A stretch of DNA of 64,000 nucleotides from Ruminiclostridium hungatei (GCF_002051585.1 NZ_MZGX01000009.1:99599-163598), one strand, 5' to 3'. Shown: positions 17,962 to 26,134, counted from the stretch's first letter. The notes: generated by a model not told the origin, from the letters alone. Numbers and translations are program-made.

Positions 17962-18960
17962 TTAGGATTTTCCATATGCCTTGTCAAGAACATATATAAG
18001 CTTTGACCTTTTATCGGAGGAAATATCAAGCTGGTCAATTATTTTTATGGATTTATCATAATACCTTCCGGCTATCATATGTGTATAAGCCAGACCTCCC
18101 GACTGAGTCACGGCGGCTTTCAATTCCTCCTGGGTAAGTTCATTGCTGCGGGCCTTATCCTTAAGTCCCAGCAGCTTCTTGAAGGTATATATCAGCGGCA
18201 GGGTAATGACTCCCTGCTGATAATCGGATTGAACAGGCTTTTTGGCTATCTCCCGGGTTTTTTCAAAGTCCATGCAGTCATCCTGTATCTGAAAAATCAT
18301 ACCTGCATATTTTCCCAGCCGCATATACTTGGCTATTGTTCCAGCCTCCGGCTGAGAATCCTTGTTATCAGGATGTTCGGCATCATACCCGCTGAGGATG
18401 GCTCCCGCGCAAAAAGAAGCTTCAAACAGTGCTGCCGTCTTACCTGAAATAATTTTAAAATACTGATATGCCGACAAATCCAAAAAGCCGTTGTTAATAT
18501 GCTGGTTCAACTCTCCCAGACAAACTCTGCTGATGTAATCCGGCATGTTTAATTTTATATAATCCTCTTTGTTTGGAACCGACGCAGCCATTTTCAGTGC
18601 TACGCTGAATAAATAATCCCCGCATATTACTGCGGTCTTCCTGCCGTATTTCTTTTGCAGTGTAACCCTTCCACGTCTGACGCCTGCATTGTCCATAACA
18701 TCATCATGGACCAGCGTTGCCAGGTGCAGCAATTCAATGGCAGCGGCAAAGCTCACGGCATTTACATGGATTTTGCCTTCTCTGTTCTGAGCACATATGA
18801 GCAGTGATACAGCACGGATATATTTGCCGGCAGAGGCTGTCAAATGCTCGGTATATTTACGGATGATGACCGGAGCCGAGGAAAGTGCCTTGTCAACCTT
18901 TTCCCTGACCATGTCCAGGGCTCCGTCATAAACTATAAACTCAATGTTTTCATTAATCAT
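17962..18960 (-). CDS. dmkB: Polyprenyl diphosphate synthase (DmkB-like)
   Basis: A 332-residue trans-polyprenyl synthase. The first Asp-rich motif is LVHDDVMDNAGVRRG and the second QIQDDCMD, with the preceding GKYIRA lysine/arginine region. It extends isopentenyl units to the side chain used by the UbiA enzyme downstream. The spacing in the first motif (DDVMD) is that of long-chain synthases. Its ATG overlaps the end of ndh2 by 8 bases (ATGATTAA), indicating translational coupling. Confidence 0.92.
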   Translation of the reverse strand: MINENIEFIVYDGALDMVREKVDKALSSAPVIIRKYTEHLTASAGKYIRAVSLLICAQNREGKIHVNAVSFAAAIELLHLATLVHDDVMDNAGVRRGRVTLQKKYGRKTAVICGDYLFSVALKMAASVPNKEDYIKLNMPDYISRVCLGELNQHINNGFLDLSAYQYFKIISGKTAALFEASFCAGAILSGYDAEHPDNKDSQPEAGTIAKYMRLGKYAGMIFQIQDDCMDFEKTREIAKKPVQSDYQQGVITLPLIYTFKKLLGLKDKARSNELTQEELKAAVTQSGGLAYTHMIAGRYYDKSIKIIDQLDISSDKRSKLIYVLDKAYGKS

Positions 18961-21070
18961 TATAAATATACAACCTTCTTACAATAGGTAGTCTCTTCCA
19001 TTGTTTCTTCAAGAACGGCATTGCATAGTAATCCAAACCAAAGGTTCTTCCGGCACCTATCAAAACAGCTATTGCAGCAAATATCATCCAGAAGGTTCCC
19101 AGATAAAGTCCGGTAGTACATACGAACATGAACTGCAGTACCAGCGAAAGTGCCGAGGCCGGTGTTGTGAACAGTCCTCCTATGAGAGCAAGGCCAATCA
19201 GTATTTCAGCAATAACTATAAAGCTCTGCATGAATATCTGCACCGAATCGTGTGGCAGTACAAACCTGTTAAGGAACCCGTTCATCAAAGGTATATCAAT
19301 CTTAAAGGCATAATCACTTAAAACCGAGTGGGACAAATCCTTGCCGCTTACGAAAATCAAACGGAACAGTCCAAGAAAATCAAAGTTCATGATAGCTGTT
19401 CCAATGGATTTTACAGCCTCCTGCACAGCGCCGTCCGCAGCAGCACCAGTTGCGGCACTTACCGCGTCAGTTACAGCCTTGACCGTACTTTCAGCAGCTC
19501 CCGTCGCGGAAGATACGGCGTCAACAGCGCCCTGTACCGTGCTTACAGCGGCAGTACTTGCAGCAGCCGTACTTGTGGCTGCACTTACCGCATCAGTCTG
19601 AACTCCTGCTTCGGCTGTCTTTTGTGCAACTCCCAGAATACTATTATACCAGGAGGCTGCTCCTCCAAAAAAGCCTGTCAGTTTCGGAGCGGTCAGCCAA
19701 CCCTCAACTATCTTCATTATGCCTTCAAACAGCCAGACTGCACCCAGCCAGACTCTTAAAGCAACCAGCAGAAAGCTTGGAGTCCTGTTGGAAAAATGTC
19801 CGCCCACAAAGCTTCTGCAATTCCTTATGGTGAAAAACTCATGTCTTATATAGCTGAATATTTTATTCCAGCCCAACACCTGCACAAAATAAATAATATT
19901 GATAAAGTGCTTTGCAAACATTGCAAAGAAAGATGGCAAATTGAACATGTGGTTTGGCAGCCCGACTCTGGCTACACCGTAGCGTCCGCCCACACATACC
20001 ATTACACCGTGGAAGGACGGCTTGTAAACCTCCATCTCTCCTTTTCCTGTAATTGCACAATGTATATTATTAGCACATGTCGCCGCACTATGCTCACAAT
20101 TTTCTACCATCTGAGGAACAGGTCTTTCTTCTCCCTCAGGAATGTAAAACATATTGTCACCAACAACATATACTTTCTCGTTATCCAGCGATCTCAAAAA
20201 TGAATCTGTCTTTATACGGCCTCTGCCCACAGACTGCAAATTCTGGGCAGCTTCATTTGTTATATCCGAGCCTTCAATACCGGCTGTCCAAATGACTGTT
20301 CCCGCACTGTATCTGGAACACTGGCTGTTTTTCTTCACCTCGATAAAATTTTCGCCTACTGCACAGACACCGGAATTGAGCATCATTTTAACGCCCATTT
20401 TTTCCAGACGCCTTTCAACCTTTTCCGACAGCTTTTCAGGCAAAATCGGTACTGCCCTTTGGAGTACATCAACATTTACCAGCTCCACAAGTTCCCTGTC
20501 TATTTCATATTTTTCACAAAGAAAAGGTACATATTCAGCAAGCTCTCCCACCATTTCAACACCGGTAAATCCGGCACCTACCACATAGAAGGACAGCAGC
20601 AGCTTCTTCTTCTCAAGGTTGGTTTCTGCGGCAGCCTTTCTGAAACAATTATGAATATGATCCTTTAATCTTACCGCATCATCATAGGACCAGAGCTTGT
20701 GAGTATATTCCTCCGCACCGGGGACACCAAAAAAAGTTGGCTTTGAACCGGCCGCAACAACCAGATATTCATAATCATACCTGTTATTTTCTCCGACTAC
20801 TGTGTGGTTATCAAAGTCTATGGTTTTAACAGTGTCAAGAACCACATTTACTTTCCTGCCGGCGAATACCTTTTTAAGGCTTATTTTAATGCTGTCCTCA
20901 TCAACACGGTTTGCCGCCACCTCATGCAATTCTGTAAGCATTGTATGGAAGGGGTTCTTATCAATGATCGTTATAGCTACGGCATCGTCTTTCTTAAATT
21001 TTTTAGCCAACTTCTTTGCTGTAAGTATACCCGCATACCCAGCTCCGATAACCAAAATATTTTTTTTCAT
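18953..21070 (-). CDS. ndh2: Type II NADH dehydrogenase fused to a DoxX-like membrane domain (Ndh2)
   Basis: A 705-residue fusion. Residues 1-400 are a type II NADH:quinone oxidoreductase: FAD motif VIGAGYAG (7-14), second Rossmann motif VVGAGFTGVE (163-172) and the FAD-closing VVGDN (302-306). Residues 430-460 and 575-680 form a DoxX-like four-helix membrane domain. It is split by an insert rich in Ala, Thr, Ser and Val (about 484-555). Listeria Ndh2 also has a C-terminal membrane domain, and this gene leads the electron-transfer operon, so it should oxidise NADH and reduce the quinone made by DmkA/DmkB. Strong GGAGG upstream. A Rex-like site precedes the promoter, consistent with control by the NADH/NAD ratio. 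Confidence 0.93.
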   Translation of the reverse strand: MKKNILVIGAGYAGILTAKKLAKKFKKDDAVAITIIDKNPFHTMLTELHEVAANRVDEDSIKISLKKVFAGRKVNVVLDTVKTIDFDNHTVVGENNRYDYEYLVVAAGSKPTFFGVPGAEEYTHKLWSYDDAVRLKDHIHNCFRKAAAETNLEKKKLLLSFYVVGAGFTGVEMVGELAEYVPFLCEKYEIDRELVELVNVDVLQRAVPILPEKLSEKVERRLEKMGVKMMLNSGVCAVGENFIEVKKNSQCSRYSAGTVIWTAGIEGSDITNEAAQNLQSVGRGRIKTDSFLRSLDNEKVYVVGDNMFYIPEGEERPVPQMVENCEHSAATCANNIHCAITGKGEMEVYKPSFHGVMVCVGGRYGVARVGLPNHMFNLPSFFAMFAKHFINIIYFVQVLGWNKIFSYIRHEFFTIRNCRSFVGGHFSNRTPSFLLVALRVWLGAVWLFEGIMKIVEGWLTAPKLTGFFGGAASWYNSILGVAQKTAEAGVQTDAVSAATSTAAASTAAVSTVQGAVDAVSSATGAAESTVKAVTDAVSAATGAAADGAVQEAVKSIGTAIMNFDFLGLFRLIFVSGKDLSHSVLSDYAFKIDIPLMNGFLNRFVLPHDSVQIFMQSFIVIAEILIGLALIGGLFTTPASALSLVLQFMFVCTTGLYLGTFWMIFAAIAVLIGAGRTFGLDYYAMPFLKKQWKRLPIVRRLYIYND

Positions 21071-21136
21071 ATTTTCCTCCAGCAGTAATATCTAATTAAT
21101 TACAATTTTCAACATTTTTCTACATTTCTTGTTATA

Positions 21137-21188
21137 ATTTTAGCAAAGAACTGCTAAACAATCAATAAAATTGTTAAGTTTTTGACAT
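21137..21188 (-). promoter_or_regulatory. ndh2 promoter with Rex-like operator
   Basis: On the minus strand TTGATT (21165-21160) and TAAAAT (21142-21137) are 17 bases apart. Five bases upstream of the -35 box, 21171-21188 reads ATGTCAA-AAAC-TTAACAA, matching the clostridial Rex consensus TTGTTAA-N4-TTAACAA at 12 of 14 positions. Prediction only. The rest of the roughly 500-base gap to 21571 shows no gene. Confidence 0.5.
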
Positions 21189-21487
21189 GTAAATTCATAC
21201 AAATTTTATGGAAATCCTAAGCTTAATATTAAGTATATAAATACCACTCAATTTCCACTTTAATCATAATTGTGCAAAAATTGTACCGATTATTGTGCAA
21301 TTTTTTATTTGCGCAGTTGCTCAGCCCTGTTTTTTGTTAAGTTGTGTAACTATAGTTTTACTTAAGATTATAAGCATAAAAAAATGTTGATAGGCATATC
21401 TCTCGACTTTATGTAAACGCGTTCCGCATTAGTATGATATATCATTACCGCCAGATTGTAAAGACAAAAATTCATCAAAGAGACAAA

Positions 21488-21528
21488 GGAGCATGGTCAT
21501 CTGCCCCACAGGCAGTCCGCCATGCTCC
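21488..21528 (-). terminator. Terminator after DUF6385 gene
   Basis: GGAGCATGG (21488-21496) pairs with CCATGCTCC (21520-21528), with an inner CTGCC/GGCAG stem; on the minus strand it is followed by TTTGTCTCTTTG. Confidence 0.65.
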
Positions 21529-21571
21529 CGTTCAGTTGTTGCGTCCGGTTTATAAGCCTTAAGCCGGCTTT

Positions 21572-22312
21572 TTACGCCTGCGCCTGGTAAATAATATCTG
21601 CAGTGGTACTTGAATCTTCCACAGTGGATTTATAGGCTACTCTGGTATAATTTGCGAATCTTGAAGGTGACAATATGGCTGCTTCACCTGCCGCTACCTC
21701 GAACTCCGAGCTGTCGTCTATCCACAGGGTATTGTCCGGGCTTATCTGCACCTTTGCCGTTGCAGAATTGGCACCTGTATTGTTTACAAAGAAAGAGTAC
21801 TGGCCTTGAAGTGAAATATCCCTTGCGGTTGAGCCTGCATAACTATTTGCCGTTGTAATATTCTGGGTAGCATTTGTAAAGGTTTTGGTATATGCTACCT
21901 GAAGTATACCTGTAACATCTGTCTTTAATGCTCTGTTATCAGTACCGTCGTTACCATATACCACTATATTGTCCTGGGTATTTGAAAGATTTCTTATATC
22001 CAGGTCTGTTGCACTGACTTCAACTGATGTTCCAATATCGGTTGCAATTATCTGCCTTCCGCTGGCATCGGTTTTTAACGCCTGATTATCTGTTCCGTCA
22101 TTTCCATAAACAACTATATTATCCTGGGTATTTGAAAGATTTCTTATATCCAGGTCTGTCGCACTGACCTCAACTGATGTTCCAATATCGGTTGCAATGA
22201 CCTGCCTTCCGCTGGTATCAAGCTTTAAGGTTCTGACTGTGGTTCCGTCATAACCGTACTGTAATGATTTTAGGTTATCGGGTGAATCCTGAAAAACAGG
22301 AATTCCAGCCAT
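21572..22312 (-). CDS. DUF6385-like repeat protein
   Basis: A 246-residue protein without signal peptide. Residues near 28-127 are two almost identical 50-residue repeats (each with GRQ-IATDIGTSVEVSATD), followed by a C-terminal beta-rich domain (about 140-246) resembling DUF6385. Proteins of this type are frequent in sporulating clostridia, and some are spore-surface associated; no function is known. I chose ATG at 22312 because AAAGGAG lies 9 bases upstream, rather than the TTG at 22321. A terminator follows. The near identity of the repeats suggests recent duplication or gene conversion. Confidence 0.75.
   Translation of the reverse strand: MAGIPVFQDSPDNLKSLQYGYDGTTVRTLKLDTSGRQVIATDIGTSVEVSATDLDIRNLSNTQDNIVVYGNDGTDNQALKTDASGRQIIATDIGTSVEVSATDLDIRNLSNTQDNIVVYGNDGTDNRALKTDVTGILQVAYTKTFTNATQNITTANSYAGSTARDISLQGQYSFFVNNTGANSATAKVQISPDNTLWIDDSSEFEVAAGEAAILSPSRFANYTRVAYKSTVEDSSTTADIIYQAQA
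21932..22231. repeat. Two tandem 150-bp coding repeats
   Basis: Two in-frame copies (21932-22081 and 22082-22231) inside the DUF6385-like gene differ at only a few bases over much of their length, so copy number may vary by slippage or recombination. Confidence 0.85.
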
Positions 22313-22422
22313 AATAATCAACTCCTTTACATTCCTACGTTTACATAATATGTCTTCAATTTATTCATTGTGACGAAATTTGTAAGAAGTTGTTAAACAC
22401 CTGAAATTTTTGCATTTTATAC

Positions 22423-22791
22423 TCAGGTCAGGCGTTTCATATAAAATGCCTGACCCTCACCTGCCAGCTTTTCTTCCCACAGGCTTTGCAGCAAAGCAAG
22501 CTCCTGGGAATAATCCTTCTTTTCCGGGTCCTTTTCATCATAGGGGAGCTGCTCCAGAATCTCTATAACAAAGCCCTCTTCCCCCAGTTCGTTCCATTCC
22601 TTCCGCAATTCCCTGTTAGGATGCCTGCCGTTGGACAGTCTGACATAGGTTCCGTTCATTACTCCCTTCAAATCGGGTGTTGCCTGAATGTGGCACTTGT
22701 TATTGCTCTTGCAGCGTACAAGGAATACACCCATGGGCTGCTTTGTATTTGCATACTCCTGCTGAAGTTCTCTTTTACGCGCTTTATCCAT
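22423..22791 (-). CDS. GIY-YIG nuclease-like small protein
   Basis: 122 residues resembling a small clostridial/bacillar family of GIY-YIG-like proteins: PMGVFLVRCKSNNK stands where the GIY..YIG strands should be, followed by a helix with GRHPNRELRKEW and a FVIEILEQL strand. The GIY and YIG triplets themselves are not intact (GVF, CHI), so nuclease activity is doubtful. It starts one base after the stop of the DUF6530-like gene, so the two are an operon. Function unknown. Confidence 0.7.
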   Translation of the reverse strand: MDKARKRELQQEYANTKQPMGVFLVRCKSNNKCHIQATPDLKGVMNGTYVRLSNGRHPNRELRKEWNELGEEGFVIEILEQLPYDEKDPEKKDYSQELALLQSLWEEKLAGEGQAFYMKRLT

Positions 22792-22792
22792 C

Positions 22793-23275
22793 TTAATATC
22801 CCATCTCCTTCAAAATTCTGGACAGGGTACGTAAGCGTTCGCCAATAAGTTCATCGTCATTGCTCAGTGCCTGGCTGAACAGCTTGATATCCTCGTTTAT
22901 TTTTTCATTCTCAGTACATACGGCTACCGTCATTGCATCTCCCTGCAGCCCCACTCTGTCAATTACAGGCTTTTCCGTATCATAAAGCTCCGGATGCCTG
23001 TAAGAATCCTCCCTGAAGTACAGTCTGGTCCTTGCCACTAAAATGGCCAGATCAAGTACACGGTGCAAAGGAAGCTCCTCCGACTGCCTGGACCATTTTT
23101 CTCCTGTGAATCTCCACACCTTTGCTGAAATGTCCACCTTACCCCGGTCATTCCATTGAGCCAGCCCCAGTGAAAGCCCTTTAGCATCAGTGTTATATGC
23201 ATATCTGCCATCAACCTGCTCATAGTTTTCGGATACAATTACAGGCTTATGCTTTAAATTTGTTGGTATTTTCAT
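22793..23275 (-). CDS. DUF6530-like protein
   Basis: A soluble protein of 160 residues, similar as far as I can recall to the uncharacterised DUF6530 family. It has a Trp-rich beta N-terminal half (KVDISAKVWRFTGEKWSRQ) and helical C-terminus. Start ATG has AGGAGG 5 bases upstream. Co-transcribed with the GIY-YIG-like gene one base downstream. No function can be assigned. Confidence 0.65.
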   Translation of the reverse strand: MKIPTNLKHKPVIVSENYEQVDGRYAYNTDAKGLSLGLAQWNDRGKVDISAKVWRFTGEKWSRQSEELPLHRVLDLAILVARTRLYFREDSYRHPELYDTEKPVIDRVGLQGDAMTVAVCTENEKINEDIKLFSQALSNDDELIGERLRTLSRILKEMGY

Positions 23276-23294
23276 AAAATCCTCCTGTGCACTC

Positions 23295-23350
23295 AGTAAT
23301 TTAGTAATTTAGTAATTTAGTAATTTAGTAATTTAGTAATTTAGTAATTT
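23295..23350. repeat. Tandem repeat of 8-bp unit AGTAATTT, seven copies
   Basis: Seven perfect consecutive copies of AGTAATTT lie just upstream of the DUF6530-like gene (minus strand). They could alter promoter spacing if copy number changes. Confidence 0.9.
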
Positions 23351-23451
23351 ACTAATATTAATTTATATCATTTGCTTCCCATAGTCAAGAAACTTTCCTT
23401 TACAATTTGTTGACTATATTTATTGTCTATGCAAAATATGTGCTGTCAAAC

Positions 23452-23480
23452 TTGAACTCCGAAGCCCCGGGTGTTATAAT
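23452..23480 (+). promoter_or_regulatory. Consensus sigma-A promoter for a small RNA
   Basis: TTGAAC (23452-23457), a 17-base spacer and a perfect TATAAT (23475-23480) on the plus strand. No coding frame follows before a strong terminator about 105 bases downstream. Confidence 0.7.
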
Positions 23481-23486
23481 AGGTAC

Positions 23487-23590
23487 AATTTTATACTGCT
23501 GGTTTTTCGGTTGAGCAATTTTTTGCTTTCAAGAGAACTGAAGGCTTCTGGGGTGGGAAGCTCGTTTTTGACGAGCTTCCCGCTTTTTTT
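23487..23590 (+). ncRNA. Candidate small RNA of about 105 nt
   Basis: A transcript is predicted between a consensus promoter and a textbook intrinsic terminator: GGGAAGCTCG/CGAGCTTCCC (23555-23581) followed by seven T (23584-23590). The body has no start codon with ribosome binding site and no recognised RNA family features. An alternative is a leader with terminator for whatever once followed at 23613. The exact 5' end is inferred from promoter spacing. Confidence 0.55.
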
Positions 23591-23634
23591 GCCCTTTGGA
23601 CGTATTTTGTTTCAGGAGGTGCAGGTATGATAAT

Positions 23635-23757
23635 TTAACCTGTAGTGCCAGTTAATAAAGTCTTTAAGAGACAAGTTTCCAAGTCCCGGGAGGACGGCTT
23701 TAAAGAAATGCGCAGTATGATTAAAAGTTTTCGCTGAAATTGCAGGCTTACAGCATG
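23635..23757. mobile_element. Half copy of the TTAACCTG MITE
   Basis: Starts TTAACCTGTAGTG and matches, base by base with interruptions, the reverse complement of the right half of the 260-bp element at 12163-12422 (shared blocks include AAAGAAATGCG and GGCTTACAGCATG). The second terminal repeat is missing. It sits four codons after a ribosome binding site and ATG (23613-23627). Confidence 0.65.
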
Positions 23758-23881
23758 TGTCAGTCCGTACGGGAGTGGGAAGCAGTAATAGTTGTTCTTA
23801 CTGTCGCAGATGTTATGAAGTAAAAATCGGCAATTGCCGGTGAATTATTTGATGTTGTTAAAAATTCAGTTATTAATACTG

Positions 23882-23913
23882 TCTGCCCCATGCAACATTT
23901 GATTGTGGGCAGA
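23882..23913 (+). promoter_or_regulatory. Hairpin just upstream of the DUF1646 gene
   Basis: TCTGCCC pairs with GGGCAGA around a 18-base loop, ending 8 bases before the GGAGG of the transporter gene. It may influence translation. DUF1646 genes in other bacteria are preceded by a sodium-responsive RNA motif; I cannot confirm that consensus here. Confidence 0.35.
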
Positions 23914-23935
23914 TAAGAATTGTGGAGGTTCTGTA

Positions 23936-24988
23936 ATGATTATCGGATTAATCATAGTTTTGGCACTGATACTGGTACTGCCCTTTTCCTTCAGGAAAAT
24001 AGAGCATAACCTGGAGTATTTTCTTCTTGTAATGGGCCTGGCTGCAACCGTCCTATCGGGCACTCTGTCACTTCACCTGGCGGAGCATATATTTATGAAT
24101 AAATTACTGTATTTCATAACTGCCGCTGTTCTGGTGGCCGGTCTGATTTTCAGGCTTTCAGTCAAAAAAATCAAGGGCTTTGTGAGCTTTGTTACCGGCA
24201 AGCTGCCCCTGGCCTTATTCATTTTTTTGCTAATTGTAGTTTTAGGCTTCCTGTCAAGTTTTATTACAGCAATAATTGCCGCCTTAATTCTGGTGGAAAT
24301 CGTACATGTCCTGCCGCTCAAACGTACACGCAAGGTTATTCTGACTGTGACAGCCTGCTTCTCTATCGGCCTGGGAGCTGCATTGACGCCCATAGGCGAG
24401 CCCCTGGCAACAATTGTGGTCTCCGCCTTAAAGGCCGACTTCTTTTACCTTGCCAGGAATATCGGGGTCTATGCAATACCGGGAGTAATCCTTATGGGAC
24501 TCCTGGGAGCCTTCATGGTTTCCCGGGGAGAGACAGGCGGCGAAGCGGAAGTGAAGGATGAAAACTTCAATTTGGAGGAACAAAATATTACACAGTCGGA
24601 AAGCCTGAAGGATGTGTTTATGAGGGCCTTTAAAATATTCCTTTTCATAATGGCACTTGAGCTTTTGGGTTCAGGGTTCAAACCACTTATAGATACCTAC
24701 ATCATACATCTGGACAGCCGCATACTGTACTGGCTCAACATGTCCTCGGCAGTTCTTGACAATGTAACACTGGCGGCAGCCGAAGTGAGCCCGGCAATGA
24801 GCCTTCGGCAGATACAGGCAATACTGATGGGACTGCTGCTCAGTGGAGGTATGCTGATTCCGGGTAATATACCAAATATTATTTCAGCAGGCAAGCTGAA
24901 CATCAAAAGCAGAGAATGGGCCAAAATAGGGCTTCCTATAGGTATAAGCCTGTTGATTATATATTTTGCAGTAATATTCCTGTTTTAG
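23936..24988 (+). CDS. DUF1646 family putative cation transporter
   Basis: A 350-residue integral membrane protein with about ten helices and a central acidic cytoplasmic loop (about 200-230). It contains re-entrant-type motifs AALTPIGEPLATI and GGMLIPGNIPNIISAG, a pattern shared by the ion transporter superfamily (NhaD/CitMHS-like), and matches DUF1646. Members are suspected sodium exporters or antiporters. ATG at 23936 is supported by GGAGG 7 bases upstream; an upstream GTG in frame has no site. Monocistronic, after the MITE remnant. Confidence 0.8.
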   Translation: MIIGLIIVLALILVLPFSFRKIEHNLEYFLLVMGLAATVLSGTLSLHLAEHIFMNKLLYFITAAVLVAGLIFRLSVKKIKGFVSFVTGKLPLALFIFLLIVVLGFLSSFITAIIAALILVEIVHVLPLKRTRKVILTVTACFSIGLGAALTPIGEPLATIVVSALKADFFYLARNIGVYAIPGVILMGLLGAFMVSRGETGGEAEVKDENFNLEEQNITQSESLKDVFMRAFKIFLFIMALELLGSGFKPLIDTYIIHLDSRILYWLNMSSAVLDNVTLAAAEVSPAMSLRQIQAILMGLLLSGGMLIPGNIPNIISAGKLNIKSREWAKIGLPIGISLLIIYFAVIFLF

Positions 24989-25080
24989 CAAAAGGGTCGG
25001 TTGCTCTCAAGCCTGCTGTTCCCGCCCCCGGAGTCTTTCTCCAAACTGCAGGCCGGACCTCGGCCTGCGACAGCCCTGCC

Positions 25081-25305
25081 TTACGGCTGCTGCCTGGAAC
25101 CCTCTATTTCCAGCAGCTCCAGTATTTTCAGGGTACACCGCCTGCCTCCGCAAGGTCCGCTTCCCGCACCTGTCACCTGCTGTACCTCCAGCAGTGTTTT
25201 CGCTCCGTCTTGAATAGCCTTTTTAATAGCCGCTCTGGAAATAGCCTTGCAAATGCACACCTTTGTAATCTTATCCATTATCTCGGAATTAATATCATTA
25301 TCCAT
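25081..25305 (-). CDS. BFD-like [2Fe-2S]-binding small protein
   Basis: 74 residues matching the bacterioferritin-associated ferredoxin (BFD-like) fold: CIC near residue 17-19 and a later GPCGGRRC provide the four Cys ligands of a [2Fe-2S] cluster. Stand-alone domains of this kind occur next to oxidoreductases or redox regulators and shuttle single electrons. The start has GGAG 6 bases upstream. The gene is convergent with the DUF1646 transporter and divergent from the HsmA-like gene. Confidence 0.85.
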   Translation of the reverse strand: MDNDINSEIMDKITKVCICKAISRAAIKKAIQDGAKTLLEVQQVTGAGSGPCGGRRCTLKILELLEIEGSRQQP

Positions 25306-25458
25306 ATATTTACTCCATTTATATTTTTTGATATTGCTATTTTCAAATAGTTTTGTTTTTACTGCGTATATTATTCATAGCGGATAAATTTAAAATCATA
25401 CGCCCTGCTTCATACTACCTGAATATCATACTATTTACCAACATTTATCGGAGGATTT

Positions 25459-25827
25459 ATGCTTTTATACGCGGTAATTTCAATTAATCTCGCCCTGGTC
25501 TTCTATTCTGTCGGCGTGTGGGGAGAAAAAATCCAGGGAATTCTGAAAAAGTGGCATCTGGCCGTATTCTGGGCCGGGCTTGCCTTTGACACTGTTGGGA
25601 CAAGCCTTATGGGCAGACTGGCTGAAGGCGGTTTCAAATTCAATTTTCATGGTATAACAGGGCTGCTGGCAATTGTACTTATGCTGGTTCATGCCGTATG
25701 GGCCTCCTATGTATTGCTGAAAAACGACCGGAAATCCAAGTCAGATTTTCACAAATTCAGCATCGTAGTGTGGATAATATGGCTGATACCTTTTATATCC
25801 GGTGCTGTAATGGGAATGTCCCGCTGA
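25459..25827 (+). CDS. HsmA-like small membrane protein (TIGR03987 type)
   Basis: 122 residues with four membrane helices (about 2-21, 33-52, 62-84, 97-118) and conserved His residues near helix ends. It resembles the TIGR03987/HsmA family; the Clostridioides difficile member is involved in haem response. Start has GGAGG 5 bases upstream. No MarR-type HsmR partner lies next to it. Binding of haem here is inference from the family. Confidence 0.7.
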   Translation: MLLYAVISINLALVFYSVGVWGEKIQGILKKWHLAVFWAGLAFDTVGTSLMGRLAEGGFKFNFHGITGLLAIVLMLVHAVWASYVLLKNDRKSKSDFHKFSIVVWIIWLIPFISGAVMGMSR

Positions 25828-25861
25828 TATCCGGTAAATCCTTTGCTCTGAGCCCTGAATA

Positions 25862-25920
25862 AGAAAATTCGCTTCGCTCAGTTTTCTGGTGTTCGCCGGT
25901 ATTTAGTAAGCAAATTTTCT
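25862..25920. repeat. Imperfect palindrome in intergenic space
   Basis: AGAAAATTCGCTT (25862-25874) and AAGCAAATTTTCT (25908-25920) are inverted with one mismatch, with further internal pairing. It may be a repeat unit or a terminator for the HsmA-like gene. The rest of 25828-26103 shows no gene. Confidence 0.45.
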
Positions 25921-26103
25921 TGTGCAACACCTAAAACTCAGGATTAATAGTGCTTGGGCTTTCAATAAAAAGTCATAATCCCCATACGCTAAAAAAAAGT
26001 GCCGCAAGCTCCGGACTTATTTACCCTTCAACTGTTCCCTACCAGTCAATAACAGAAGTACTAAACCCAGGTTTTGCCACACTCTCTTTTAATTTGCCTG
26101 CCA

Positions 26104-26129
26104 AAATCAATTACTATGGTAATTGACTT
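26104..26129. repeat. Minimal copy of AAGTCAATTAC palindrome
   Basis: AATCAATTAC-TATG-GTAATTGACTT: the same termini as the repeats near 6.7 and 50.8 kb but with almost no interior. It lies directly at the 3' end of the DUF1858 gene, where it may act as a transcript end. Confidence 0.55.
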
Positions 26130-26134
26130 TAACA

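Noticed and set aside
23295..23350. CRISPR-like array
   Set aside because: The units are 8 bp and contiguous with no spacers; it is a simple tandem repeat.
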